A DNA stretch of 64,000 nt from Cladorhizidae sp. MBARI D1340-BT2. Its lineage: Eukaryota > Porifera > Demospongiae > Poecilosclerida > Cladorhizidae. Shown here in pieces: positions 1-11,583 of this stretch. The stretch's first letter is position 1. The number at the start of each line of letters is the position of its first letter. Location of the stretch: positions 21,135,490 through 21,199,489 of the forward strand of contig JAQNBH010000014.1 in NCBI GenBank assembly GCA_028752905.1, in the 5' to 3' direction. A program made the translations under genes and the position numbers. The notes beneath the pieces were generated by a model that did not search any database, had not been told where the DNA came from, and was given only the letters and a program-made list of their open reading frames with translations.

Positions 1-292
1 TATATGAAGACTATGTACATGTATATATACATGTACCTAGACAACTAGGAATATATGAACAGCTACATAAATATGAGCTACATAAATATGGTGTGACCCA
101 TTGGACCCCAGTGCATACAGCTCCACTGCACTCTCCAAGAGTTGACAATTGACATGCCAGGCAAACGACAGTAAATCTTGGAACTCATGCCTGCATCTAA
201 CTCATGTGAATTCATGTGAACCGGTTACGCGAGCAAGGATTAAATCACACGTGATGTTCCATGATGTGATTACAGTACAGTGAGAAGAACAT
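1..292. other. AT-rich spacer, no gene seen
   Basis: The stretch contains an imperfect palindromic AT-rich start (tatatacatgtacc-type words) and no open frame or RNA-like fold that I can support. Confidence 0.5.
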
Positions 293-1075
293 GCAGCAGC
301 TAAAGATGAGCATGCTCAGTGTTCCTCTTACTGGTAGATAGCAAGACCTGCGGCAGCTAAAGATGAGCATGCTCAGTGTTCCTCCTACTGGTAGATAGCA
401 AGACCTGCGGCAGCAGTTAAAGATGAGCATGCTCAGTGTTCCTCCTACTGGTAGATAGCAAGACCTGCGGCAGCTAAAGATGAGCATGCTCAGTGTTCCT
501 CCTACTGGTAGATAAGACCTGCGGCAGCTAAAGATGAGCATGCTCAGTGTTCCTCCTACTGGTAGATAGCAAGACCTGCGGCAGCTAAAGATGAGCATGC
601 TCAGTGTTCCTCCTACTGGTAGATAGCAAGACCTGCGACAGCTAAAGATGAGCATGCTCAGTGTTCCTCCTACTGGTAGATAGCAAGACCTGCGACAGCT
701 AAAGATGAGCATGCTCAGTGTTCCTCCTACTGGTAGATAGCAAGACCTGCGGCAGCTAAAGATGAGCATGCTCAGTGTTCCTCCTACTGGTAGATAGCAA
801 GACCTGCGGCAGCTAAAGATGAGCATGCTCAGTGTTCCTCCTACTGGTAGATAGCAAGACCTGCGGCAGCTAAAGATGAGCATGCTCAGTGTTCCTCCTA
901 CTGTTAGATAGCAAGACCTGCGGCAGCTAAAGATGAGCATGCTCAGTGTTCCTCCTACTGGCAAGACCTGCGGCAGTTAGAGAGCTTCAACATGAGCATC
1001 CTTCAGTGTTCCTACTGGTAGATTCCATGACCTGCGGTAGCTAAAGAGCTTCAACATGAGCATGCTTCAGTATTT
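293..1075. repeat. 57-bp minisatellite, about 12 copies
   Basis: A 57-bp unit containing the words GAGCATGCTCAG and TCCTACTGGTAGATAGCAAG is repeated head to tail with few substitutions. Because 57 is a multiple of three, the minus strand stays open for more than 200 codons as a 19-residue repeat. That open frame is a by-product of the period and there is no evidence that it is a gene. The last copies (961-1075) are degenerate, with insertions. Confidence 0.9.
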
Positions 1076-1517
1076 CACAAAGACTAGATCTCTACCAATC
1101 TGCAGAGGAGACTGTGATGTCGGAAAAATCTATAGCAGCGGCTAGCAAATGTGTGGCTGACCTACACCAATGAAAGTTTCCATAATCAAGCTGCAAGCAC
1201 AAGGCCACTTGTGCATTCTAAGGAGGCTCATGCGAAGATTAGAAAGTAAACTTCAATGCTTGAAAGAGCCTCAGCAAGGAGGCACTTCACAAGTGAGGTT
1301 CTGATCTACGAGAGAGTACTGTTCGAATCTTGTAGGAAAAGGAAATCTCTCCTCATGTGATATGCTGTAATGCTTTTCATGAAGTTACTGTCATTCCACG
1401 GAGGAAGCGAGGACGACCACTAAGGTAGGGTATACTGCACATCTACCTATCCCATATGCAGACTAACTTAATTAATATGACTAAGGCGAGTGATATATAT
1501 ATAGTATGCAATAAATC
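1076..1517. other. Spacer, nothing recognised
   Basis: Mixed-composition sequence with stops in all frames. No repeat, RNA gene or transposon end is recognised. Confidence 0.4.
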
Positions 1518-1680
1518 CATGGCTTGTATATAGTATCAATAATAAATTAGAAATGCATGGCTTGTATATAGTATGCAATAAATGTATGGCTTGTATATAG
1601 TATCAATAATGAATTAGAAATGCATGGCTTATATAATTATAGTATCAATAATGAATTAGAAATGCATGGCTTATTGGCTT
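1518..1680. repeat. AT-rich tandem repeat
   Basis: Four diverged copies of a unit of roughly 45-55 bp built on ATGGCTTGTATATAGTAT and AATTAGAAATGC. The spacer on both sides is equally AT-rich. Confidence 0.75.
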
Positions 1681-1989
1681 ATAGCTGGTAAATGTACAGA
1701 ATACAAAGTATATATATACAAGAGTACAATGTCTGTCCACAGATTGCAAAGTTTGATATCATTCCCACCAAAATATACCAAAATATACATGAAAAAATTA
1801 ACCACACACACTAGACACGGGATTTACCTGCACATGCCCAGTAGATATTTGTCTCGTTATAAAATAGTCATAAAACATTACTCTAATTTAATAGGTGAAG
1901 TGACAAAAATGGAGGATTTTAATTTTTTAATTTTTAAAACATCTGATGATCGCAACTGCCACCATAAACATTGTTCTTGATCTTAATGG

Positions 1990-2160
1990 CTGTTTCAGGA
2001 AGCTCTCCTGCTGAAGAATTGTTTCTGGAAGCTGTTCTGCTGAAGAATCGTTTCCGGAAGCTCTCCTTCTGAAGAATTGTTCTGGAAGCTCTCCCTGCTG
2101 AAGAATTGTTTCTGGAAGCTCTCCTGCTGAAGAATTGTTTCTGGAAGCTGTTTTGCTGAA
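1990..2160. repeat. 29-30 bp minisatellite
   Basis: Five to six imperfect copies of a unit containing CTGAAGAATTGTTTCTGGAA followed by GCTCTCC. The minus-strand open frame here (Ser/Arg/Glu rich) follows from the repeat and is not supported as a gene. Confidence 0.8.
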
Positions 2161-2169
2161 GAAAGATGC

Positions 2170-3030
2170 ATAGGGAAAAACAGAATTCATGGTGAATCCA
2201 CCACTCTTGAGAAAGGAGGCTCTCCTGGAAGGATTTCTTTGTTGTAAATTGTGTTGTAGACATAGAGTGACACACATGTAGCTCAATGTAGCTTTTATTC
2301 CCTTACCTCCAATTCTCATACCAAACTGCAACTTATTATATTTGCTATTAACAGTTTCAAAATTCTTATCACTAATAAAGTTGGTGGTTAATCGGCAGAG
2401 CACTAAGGACCACACTCACTATTCTAACTTGCCGTCATTTGCTCCTATCTTGTGTGTCCTAAGCAGTGTGTAGGAGGTTGAAGTAAAATGTATACTGTCC
2501 ACCACAGACGAAATATGGGCACAAAATATTGGTAAGAATAAGCAACTAAAATGGTGATTAAAAAAATATTTGAATAAAAATTACAAACAAACAAACAAGA
2601 GAAATTAAAAATAAATAAATAAACATGAGCGGGTGGAGGGGGTGGGGATGCGCCAAACAAGGAAGTTCCAAACTGGACTAGATTTTTTCTATCGTTGCCC
2701 CTGTTGACCTGCATATCTCTGTGCTTAACTTGTTTATATATATTATACATTACAATTAGATGAAGGGCACGTGTGGCAAGCAGCCAAACCTTCATATATA
2801 GCCCTAGCCCTGTGTCTCTTTCTTTATATTCATACAATGATGAGTGTACATCTGTGTTCATGCTATTGATTATGCTTCCTATCTTCGGGGAAAGCTGCTA
2901 AAACCAATTAAATGCCATGAATGCCATGCCATGCACAAACACGGACGTAGTCCGGGGGAAGGAGGGGGAAGGGGAAAATATATAATTTGAACTACACCCA
3001 TTTTCGGTAGGCACATGCCAAGCATGATGC
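2170..3030. other. Spacer, nothing recognised
   Basis: AT-rich, with simple AAAT-type tracts near 2585-2625 and G-rich tracts near 2630-2650 and 2955-2975. No supported coding region. Confidence 0.4.
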
Positions 3031-3039
3031 ACTTTCTAC

Positions 3040-3170
3040 ACCTTCATGACAAATCCTTCTCCAAATTGAAGAATTGAACCTTCATGACAAATCCTTCTCC
3101 AGAATTGAACCTTCATGACAAATCCTTCCCCGAATTGAAGATTGAACCTTCATGACAAATCCTTCTCGCT
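3040..3170. repeat. Short tandem repeat, about 38 bp
   Basis: Four imperfect copies of a unit containing CCTTCATGACAAATCCTTCT and GAATTGAA. Confidence 0.75.
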
Positions 3171-3367
3171 ACTTGTGTGTAATGCATGTCATGAAACTCC
3201 AACATCCTTTCCTAGCCAGCTGGTAATCATGCAGCCTACACTAAACGCCAGCGCAGCTGCTCTCTTCCCTCAGTCTTCGAATCTCCAAGCTGCAGTAGTT
3301 CTCTCAATCCTTTCTCACCAAGATGATCACTTTCTTGTTTACCTAGGTGGGTGAACTGTTCATAATC

Positions 3368-3396
3368 CCCCCCCCCCCCCCCCCCCCCCCCCCCCG
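3368..3396. repeat. Poly-C tract
   Basis: An uninterrupted run of roughly 29 cytosines. Homopolymers of this length are often mis-sized in assemblies. Confidence 0.9.
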
Positions 3397-3878
3397 CTCC
3401 CCTACCTCAGGTGGTGGTACAACAGCTAGAGAGATGCAGTACACTGTAGATATGACCATGCATGACAATACAAAGGTTTATGACAAAGGGCTTGCTTTGT
3501 TCACCAATCATACAGTATTAAACTCAAACTCAATAGACTAACTCAGAGCTAGAAATAACAGGCGGTCATTGGTCATTTTCTGAGCAATTCACCAATTTGT
3601 CCGACCAAATCACTACTTGCTCGACCAGATTGTCCTAACAGCAAATAACAAGCTAAGTGGCTACTACTAGTCAGCTGCTTAGTGTTGCAGCTGCAGTGGT
3701 TACCAAGAAGTAAAATTCACTTAGTTGTGAAAAAGAAAAAGGAGGGGGGAAAAACAGTGTGGTTAGCTAATAGCATGCAGTGCATGCCCTTGGCTAATTG
3801 GTGCCCTTGTCTAATTGTATCCCTAGGCTAATTGCAATGTATAGGCTGAGGTGTAGGAAACAGCTGAGCTAGGTACAA

Positions 3879-4103
3879 ATGATTTCAATGGTGATAGTAG
3901 CATTGAGTTATGGTGGGAAAGTACAACTAGACCAAACCAGTGGCCAAGGAGAAAGTACAGGAAGAAAGCCTGCTACTGTTACACCAAGCACCTCAGCATT
4001 GGTAGTGAATGAAGATGAAGAGAATGAGTCAGACAGAAGTAGTGAGTCTGGTGACAATCTTCCTTTAGAAGACTGGGATAACTGGATGGAGAACATGCAG
4101 TGA
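3879..4103 (+). CDS. Possible acidic C-terminal exon, unknown protein
   Basis: A 74-codon open frame ending in a Ser/Asp/Glu-rich tail with the closing motif EDWDNWMENMQ before TGA. The composition (many acidic residues, Trp-Asp-Asn-Trp near the end) looks more protein-like than neighbouring frames, and the downstream sequence is AT-rich like a 3' UTR. It is not recognised as any family and no convincing upstream exon was found, so it may be chance or a terminal exon of a gene lying to the left. Confidence 0.2.
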   Translation: MISMVIVALSYGGKVQLDQTSGQGESTGRKPATVTPSTSALVVNEDEENESDRSSESGDNLPLEDWDNWMENMQ

Positions 4104-4579
4104 CATTTTTGTCCTAGGTACTTAACTTTTCATGCTGTATTGCCTTTTTTTGGGGTTCTTATGAATAATACTATTATTATTGCAAGTATACCAACATTTA
4201 GTAGAAGTATGATGACTGACCAATATTAGAAAATGACCTAGCAAATCTTATTATGCTAGGACATCATGTCCTACCAACATTAAACCTTATTTCTAGCTCT
4301 GCTAACTCCAGTTCTGGAGGTTACATGTGCCATCTCATTGAACTCTCAGTTGACATCATACAGTAGACAAAATGGCCAATTTAACTTCATTCACTTGACA
4401 TTCCGGCTAGATACTCTAGCCTTCATCAGGAATAATCATTATCATTATTCATGATGAAAGCTAGAGAATTAGACCAAACGTCGAGTAGGTTTTTTATCGA
4501 GAAAGTCTTTGTACATGAATGTACCTTGTCTCACCCCCTAACCCTCCACTCGAGCTTTGAACCTAGCCACTGCCCTTAT

Positions 4580-4960
4580 CCTAATCCTAACAAGAACTAT
4601 TGCCCTGGCCCTAACCCTAACACGAGCAATTGCCTTGGCCCTAACCCCAACATGAGCTATTGCCTTGGCCCTAACCCTAACATAAGTTATTACACTGGCC
4701 TAACACGAGCTACAGGTATTGCCCTGGCCCTCGAGCTACAGGTATTGCCCTGGCCCTCGAGCTACAGGTATTGCCCTGGCCATCGAGCTACAGGTATTGC
4801 CCTGGCCTTAACATGAACTACAGGTATTGCCCTGGCCCTCGAGACACAGGTATTGCCCTGGCCCTCGAGCTACATGTATTGCCCTGGCCCTCAAGCTACA
4901 GGTATTGCCCTGACCCTAACACGAGCTACATGTATGGCCCTGGCACTCGAGTTACATACA
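4580..4960. repeat. Minisatellite with CCCTAA-like words
   Basis: Around a dozen copies of a 24-36 bp unit of the form GAGCTACAGGTATTGCCCTG followed by GCCCT. The left part contains CCCTAACCCTAACA, which resembles the animal telomere repeat. The telomere-like words are embedded in the longer unit and are not a pure telomeric array. Confidence 0.8.
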
Positions 4961-5569
4961 TGCATAATGCTGGCCCAAAGCTAGCTGAAGGTCAAATACA
5001 TTACAATGTCGATTACATTGTCATGCTAATGTATTGCCAGGATCGTGCCAGTGAAAGTAATCCATAGGCACCCCAAAAATATCAATGTGTGTACATATCC
5101 AGTGGCTGCATGTGGAGTCAGTAGTGACCACAGAGAGAGAACACAATGGTACAGTACATATATACCCAGCCCCCCCCCACCCTCCCAAAAAACATCACTG
5201 CAACAGAATCCATCATCTTCTATGCCTAAGGCAACCCACACCCACCTGATTGTGCCTGCCAATGTCCTGTAAGGCATTGGATGGAATATGCCCACTGGAC
5301 TCCCTCGTGGGGAGCGGCTAAAGTTCTCAGTCATCATCACCACCTCTCCTCCTCCCCCTCCTCTCTCCATTAATCTTCTCCGATACCTCACACATGCGTC
5401 TAGATCCTCCAGCATGGCCGACGACAAGACAAAAATGGGGGAAATGGGAGGAGACATTGATGTATATATTAAAATGTACTGCATGTTTGTGCAAGACATT
5501 GTCTATTTTTTTAATTATTTTCACTTGTTCCTAATAGTCTGTGCATGTCGAATACTGTCACAACCCTCC
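4961..5569. other. Spacer, nothing recognised
   Basis: Contains C-rich and CT-rich tracts (5168-5185, 5335-5370). Open frames on both strands are short and compositionally biased. It ends at the truncated 3' side of element A1. Confidence 0.4.
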
Positions 5570-6999
5570 CTGTGCTGGCTGTCCTTTCTGCCCTGAGAAC
5601 CACTTCATTTAGTTGGCTTCTGTTTCTGGCGTACACTTTTAGGTCATCCATGAACATCAGGTGTGTTAGCGGGCCTGTTTGGTGTGTTGCCATAAAACCT
5701 GTTTCCTTCCTCAGGGCGTGTGAGATTGGGGCTACACACAGGCAGAACAGGAGTGGGGATAACGAGTCCACCTGGAATATTCCTCTTTTTAGTGTGATTG
5801 GTATGGTGGTGGTCCCCTGGTTGGTTTGAATTTCAATGTTTGTAGCCCATTTAGGGATCAGTCCTGATATTGCCATCCAGATCATCTGGGGGGGTCTTAA
5901 TCGCTCTCAGTGCCTTCTTTATCCACTTGTGTGGGATGACATCATAGACCTTCCTGAAGTCGATCCATGCCATCGATAGGTCCCTCCTCTCCATTTGGTC
6001 TTCCTTATTTGCTGCCTGGTCTATTGTTATCGCGTCCAGGCAGCCCCTTGTGCCTCTGCGTATGGCTTTCTGTTCCTCAGGCAGAACCCCGATGTCCATC
6101 ACATGCCTTGTCAGCATTTCTGCTAGCATCCCTGTCAGCAGCTTATATGCTGTGTTAAGGCAGGTGATGGGGCGGTACCGTTCGGGTCTGCCTTCGCAGT
6201 TTTCCTTTGGTATCAGGACTGTCCTGCCTTTCACTAACCAACTGGGGACCTCCTTCTCGCCTTCCATTGTTTCCCACACCAGTTCGCCCATGATCTTTGC
6301 CATTTACCCAGGGGGCAAAATAGGTTTAACAGACATGGCGTGCTGTAAAAGGTTGGCTGCCAAAAATCATATGTATATATATTTATAAACAAAATATATA
6401 TGGACAACCTTGTCAACAAGCTACTGGAAATCCGTAGGAAGCCTCTGAACAACATTAACCCTTGTACATGAATATCGCACTTTTGACATGATCAGTCATT
6501 GTGGTTTATCATTGTCCCACGAATGGAATTTAGTTCTAGCAACCCCAAAGTCAACTTGTACCAACTGACTACAGTAGCAACATTAATCTTTGTACCTACT
6601 AATAGTCAAGGCACTCTTGGTAATTACTAGCATTGTACATGGTTGAATTAAAGCCCACTACCACATGGTATTTGTTTAGCTCAGAATTGGCAGGTGACTG
6701 TGCCTAGAGCTGGAGTTGACCATTGGTTTAGGTAAGTACATTAATTAAGCCAGCTAGTGCTAGCACCTATCGCAACCCCCTACTTCCTGGCTAAAGTGCA
6801 GAAAGTATCGAGTCTGCCAGCAGGTTAAGTACATCTGTTAAAAAATCATATAGCTGCTTTGCTGATAATAATGCTACAAGAAAATGCAGCAGTAGCTTTA
6901 AAAGTTATGAGCCAGAAACCATAGCAGCAAATAAAAAATTTCTCCCATTATGTCAATTTATCGTGTAGGTGTCTGACAGAAGATGACTAGTTGTACAGG

Positions 7000-9330
7000 G
7001 AAAAGGGTGCTGGAGGGAGCCGTGTCTCTGGAATGACTGAAGAGAAGGTGCGAAGACATGCTTACAAACTACACCAAGTATGTCATATGTCAAGGACCTG
7101 CAATCAAACGACTGTTGAACATTCAGCTAACAACAGCCCCAAAACGTCTTGTAGCCATGACCTGTCGACAGGACAAGACCTACAAAAGGTTGCACTATGA
7201 TGTAACCAAGGACTCATGGGTGGCAGAGAAGTCCCATGCCAAATGCAGAAACTTGTACATCAATGAAAAGAGCTACAGACTAGCAGAAAAGAGGCATCCA
7301 GGAGCAAGCTGCACAATGCAGTACCTCAACCAAAATGTCCATCATTCCCAGCAGGCATTGCACAGCAGCATTTGATGCCAAGAGTACATATCATATGTAA
7401 CAAAAGGTGGCTTAAAGGAAAGACACCTACAGCCAGGGTGTCAACAGAAACCAGCCAACAGGCGATCATTGAGAAAGCCAAGAAATTGAGTAGAGAGGAC
7501 ATTTTCCTAAGACTGATTGGGCAAGGACATGACATGGTCGCAAATGACATCATATCAGATACCATGCATGCATGAATGCATTCAAGGCAACACGAGTCCT
7601 GACTGGTAAATCTGCACAGAAGAATCTGTATGATGTGGCTTTGAATCATCTGGTGGAGCAGCTAGAAATATCCCTGTTCCTTTCAGGAGAAATGTGGCTT
7701 CCTGATCAAGTCCTTGCGGGACAACTACCAGGTGATTTTCCAGGAGCTAGGAGTAAAGACTGCAGACAAGTATAGGACCAAGAAGTAAAAATACCAATCT
7801 GCAGGCCCAGGAAAAAGTGATGAAGTTTTAGCCCTCCTACGAATGATTACAGATCATTGCTAGTGGGGGTGAAGTTGACATAGTCAACTTCTTCGGCACT
7901 CATGAATGCAGCAAGACACCCCCATCACTGTTCAATGAAGAAGAAACCATAAGAGCTGCAGGAACAAAGTCCAGTCTAGTTAAAGTCTTGAAGGAGGACA
8001 CCAAAGTGAACACTGCTCCTGGTCTACCACTACAGAAGAGGAAGACGGCAGTCATAGTAGATGCTATGCATGCTGTTCGTCACTGGTCCTTCCACAAAGA
8101 TGAAACATTTGGAGCTATTGCAGGGCGCTACAGAAACAATCTTCTGATAGATGTACCTGATGGTACGGCCATCATACATTTCTGCTGTGACAGGTACAAC
8201 TCACTGAGCTTGAAGTCTTCAGAGCGGCAGCATAGGTACAGCCAGTCACAACAACAAATGCAGTTTGAAATCAGTGAGCAGTACAGAGACCCTGACCTGC
8301 AGGAGTTCTTCTCTGTGTCTGCCAACAAAGCTGGACTTCTGAGCTTCCTGTGTTAGACATGGTGCTGAGAGGAGCAGCTTGCTCCAACCATAGGTTCGAC
8401 CCGATTGTACCTGGGTGGTGGCTCCAAAGAAAAAACAAAGAGTGTACTGCTTACAGAGGGTACAGTCACTGATGTCACTGCTTTGGAGTCCAAACAAGAG
8501 GCTGATACTAGGCTCATACTGCATTCTGTGTACATTGTCCAGAACGAGAAAGTGGACCGAGTGATCATACGCTGCTGAAAGATTTTCCTGAACTATGGGT
8601 TCGAACTGCACAAGAAAGTTATCTACCAATCCATGAGATTGCTGCTGCACTGGGACCCGCAAGCAGCTGAGGACTTCCCTTTATTCACAGTCTGAGTGGA
8701 TGCAACATCACCAGCTACCCCTACTTTACTGGGAAGAAGGTGTGGCTAAACAGCGGCAAAACAACTGAAATTTTGGCATTGGAAGACTTTGCAGATGATG
8801 ATCAGGGTCCAGCTTGGATCACAGCAGATGTTATCAACCAAGCAAAGGAGCATGTAGTCGCTGTATATACCAACAAGGGTGATGATTTCGAGGGCTCGGA
8901 CCTTGGAAGGCTCAGAGTTCACTAGTTCCTAAACAACAAGTCTATTCTCCTGAATTTGCTACTGCCCACAGAGAATGCATTCCTACAACATCTCCACAGA
9001 GAATGCATTCCTACAACATCTCCACAGAGAATGCATTCCTACAATATCTCAAATGTGCGGCATTAGCGACAGCAATCGACAGGAGTGCTCACATTTGCAA
9101 GCAGAGAGTTTAACCTTGTGAGGATTTTGGGTGGGCCATGGATGATGGAAGCTTGTACCAGTGCAATCCACACACCCAACCTGGCCACAGCAGATGATGC
9201 AGACAATCTCCTGTGGCTGCACTAAGGGCTGCAACAGAAACTTACTCATGTGCAAAGAAAAAACATAGCCTGTTAGATAGGCTGCCGGTGTCAGGGATTG
9301 AAAAATAAGTGCAGCCATGCCCACTACACT
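7000..9330 (+). pseudogene. Degenerate protein of an uncharacterised family inside the DNA transposon
   Basis: Plus-strand frames can be chained though broken by stops and shifts. They are a segment with VSTETSQQAI and KKLSREDIFLRL (7440-7510), a segment with VDAMHAVRHWSFH and TFGAIAGRY (8060-8130), one with DFADDDQGPAW and a downstream LLPPTENAF (8790-8980), and a region with GWAMDDGSLYQCNP (9133-9174). From memory, this order of motifs resembles a large family of uncharacterised proteins in cnidarians and arthropods; no search was made. A transposition role is only suggested by its position between inverted repeats. No catalytic triad was identified. Confidence 0.45.
8965..9052. repeat. Triplicated ~29-bp segment
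   Basis: Three consecutive copies of GAGAATGCATTCCTACAACA with CTCCACA lie within the degenerate coding region of the nested transposon. They look like a slippage expansion. Confidence 0.85.
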
Positions 9331-10611
9331 GCCACATTCGACAGCAGCAGTGGATTGGAAAGCGATAACTAACAGCACCAATTTAGTTTAGATTTGTGTA
9401 TTTTATTAGCTTTGTATAAGGCACACACCAAAAACAATTAAATATAGGATTGAGCGTGGATTTTGGACAATATTGTTTACCCAAAAATATGCCTTGATAT
9501 TGAGATGTAAACTGTTCAGAGAGTGTTAACAATCTATTTGGTTTGTTGGAATTAAGTTTTTCCTTCAGCATTCTCAAGGAACACAGATAAACCATAATGA
9601 CTAATTACCGCTAAGGTGAGATATTCACGTATATGGTCAGAGGCTTCCTACAGCTTTCCAGTAGCTTGTTGACAAGGTTGTCCATATACATTTTGTTTAT
9701 ACATATATATAGATAAGATTTTTGCAAGCAAACCTTTTACAGCATGCCATGTCTGTTTTGGTTTTTTATCAGGTTTCGCCCCCTGGGTAATTTTTGGGAG
9801 GATCAGGTACCACGCTCCTTGTATTCTGTCTGGGCCTGGTGCCTTCCACTTTCCTCCTTTGGCCATCGCCCGCTTCCATAGTTCTTCTTTGTTGTACTCT
9901 CCTTCTTCTGCCCCCTCCACCTTTTCCCTTGTTTCGGCTATCCAGCTCTTGATGACTTCGTTCTTCGGGTCCCATTCTCCCTTTGTACCCCATAGTTCGC
10001 TCCAGAAGGTGGCTATCTTTTGTGTCTTCTCCGGGCTTACCTTTGATCTCTTTGGTTTCCCCTTGAGGCTCCTCAGGCCGGACGTGCTGAAGTGCTTGTT
10101 TGTTTCTCATTTCCTCAGGTAAATTGCCTTCCAGCGGTTTACTTTGGTTCTGATTCTCAGTAGGGCTTTCGTTCTTGTGCGGAGCTCTTTCAATCTTGAT
10201 ACGCTCAATTTACCTCTAGAGTCTCCTCCCCAATGTTTCCTGAGCTTGTACCTCCGATTTTTCCGCCTCTTGCTGATATTTCGTCCTGCTCCTTTTGCCG
10301 TAATCTCCAAGGTGAGCCACCCAAGATTCCTCCTTAGCTCCCTTATAGAGTTTTTCCCCTCTTTGGCGCTTTCTAGGTGCTTTCTCTTCTGGTTCGCTCC
10401 CTTCCATATCCGTCTCGATTTCCTCTTTGGTCTCTTGTGTTGTCTTGGGTGTTGGTTTCTGTCTCCCTGTGAGATTTAAGTGCATGACCCTCTTTCTCAC
10501 CTCGGAATCTGCTTGGCTTACCCTCGGACTCTTGTCCTGCTCAGTTCCTGTCCTCGCCTCCGGCACGTCCACCTCTGGGGTCCTCTCCTGGTTGGGGATT
10601 CTCTCTCGTGC

Positions 10612-10690
10612 CTGGGCAGCATTGTGTGGGGAAAGAACATTGTCATCAAAAGGGTTACCTTTGTCATTTTGGGTATGTTTGGGTGCTTAC
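10612..10690 (-). other. Putative GT-AG intron in element A1
   Basis: On the minus strand the sequence AGG|GTAAGCACCC...GCTGCCCAG|GCACGAG interrupts the frame. The 79-bp segment is not a multiple of three. Removing it joins ...VATTR to ARERIPNQER... and the frame then runs on into VDVPEARTG. Plus-strand copies A2-A4 carry the same intron but with its 3' end and the start of the next exon tandemly duplicated (47 bp). Confidence 0.5.
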
Positions 10691-11583
10691 CCTGGTGGTT
10701 GCTACTCTTTTTAGTAGGGCCTCCAGAGCTTTTGCCTCTGCAGATATGAGGCAGTTCAGCCTCCACATGTCTTGTTCCCCATTCTGTTCCCATATCTCCT
10801 TCAGGATACTGTCCACCATCCCTACTTCCCGTGGGAAACTGGTATGGTCGACTCTTCCTGTTAGCTTCTTTCGAGGGGCGAAGGGGTCAGCTGTTGGGGC
10901 TTCGATCGAGTCTGGGCAGTGGATTTCGACCAAGGTTTGGGCGATGGCTTCTGCCGTTTCCTCTCTTTGTTGGGTGAGCTTATGGGTTAGGGTCGCTGTG
11001 GTGGGATCCTTGGTTTCAGGGGTGTTTCTCTGGGCTTTGGCCCCTACTCTCTTTGCCTCCTCAGGGGTACCTCTCCTTGCCTCGCTAGTCTGACGGTCGC
11101 TGGGGTGATGCCAACTTTCTTCAGTTTCAGGAGTTTCTGCCCCAAGGCAGTTCCCTTTGATGGCGAGTTAGGGTGTTGCAAGGCACACGTTTGCTCTAGC
11201 CTCATGTAGTAGCCACACTTTTGTTTAGCACATTTTCCAGCGACTCTCAGGAGGTCTTGCACTCGTGACGGGGGTCCACATGAGCCTTTTGGGTCCTCTA
11301 AAATTGGGGTCCATCTCCTTCCTTCCTTTTCTCAGCTCACCAGGTTCTGGCTTGTGTTATGTGAGATAGAGGATGGTCGGTGGTTTCACACCTGGAACTT
11401 CTCCGTTGGGATATGGTGGTTCTGTCCTCGGAGGTTGTCCTGGTTGACTTGTGTGGCATTTCTGCTCGATACTTTCGATACTTTCTTTTAGAGATGGTGG
11501 AGGGTCTTCTGGTGGAACTTGTTGTTTTGGCTCCTGCTTTTATACCCTTAGGTGGATCTGTTAGGGAGGTCTTGTATTCATGG

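Larger units (their letters stand above)
6304..9790. mobile_element. DNA transposon with ~150-bp terminal inverted repeats, nested in A1
   Basis: The two ends are inverted copies of each other for about 150 bp. The left end begins ACCCAGGGGGC and contains CAGACATGG, GCTGTAAAAGG, GGACAACCTTGTCAACAAGC and GAAGCCTCTGA. The right end has the same words in reverse complement (GCTTGTTGACAAGGTTGTCC, GCCCCCTGGGT). Unbroken A copies (e.g. near 23690) give the empty site: GCC-ATTTTT-GGG. The filled site reads GCCATTTACCC...GGGTAATTTTTGGG, compatible with a short AT-rich duplication (ATTT is one reading). The superfamily is not assigned. Confidence 0.8.
5570..11583 (-). mobile_element. Retrotransposon family A, copy A1 (antisense, nested insertion)
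   Basis: A non-LTR retrotransposon read on the minus strand. The 5' end abuts 28S sequence at 11583/11584, and the 3' part is lost in the RT thumb region at about 5570. A DNA transposon at 6304-9790 splits it inside the RT fingers. It keeps about 250 bp more 5' sequence than the plus-strand copies, which begin at the equivalent of 11335. The orientation agrees with the adjacent 28S gene, but only the upstream junction with 28S is visible, so insertion into 28S cannot be separated from a rearrangement. Confidence 0.85.
5570..11583 (-). pseudogene. Broken RT polyprotein of element A1
   Basis: Reading on the minus strand: a basic N-terminal region (11594-11337), a block WRLNCL near 10750, a charged region (10572-10216), then RT. 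RT landmarks are KAPGPDRI at about 9830 before the nested insertion, and YRPITCLN (about 6160), AWIDFRK (about 5965), GIFQVDSLSPLLF (about 5770) and FMDDLKVYA (about 5645) after it. The YADD catalytic box is thus FMDD. The GIFQ-DSLSPLLF box has Val where other copies have Gly. Breaks include the nested transposon, an extra base in a C run near 5890 (shared with A2 and A5), a TGA shared by all copies after IYLRK (about 10110) and loss of the endonuclease end. Unlike the plus-strand copies it lacks the 10-bp duplication after LNEVV and keeps Cys in KENCEGRP. Confidence 0.8.

Noticed and set aside
4451..5067. Pro/Tyr-rich repeat protein
   Set aside because: The frame follows a minisatellite with CCCTGGCC units; no start context, no conserved ends.
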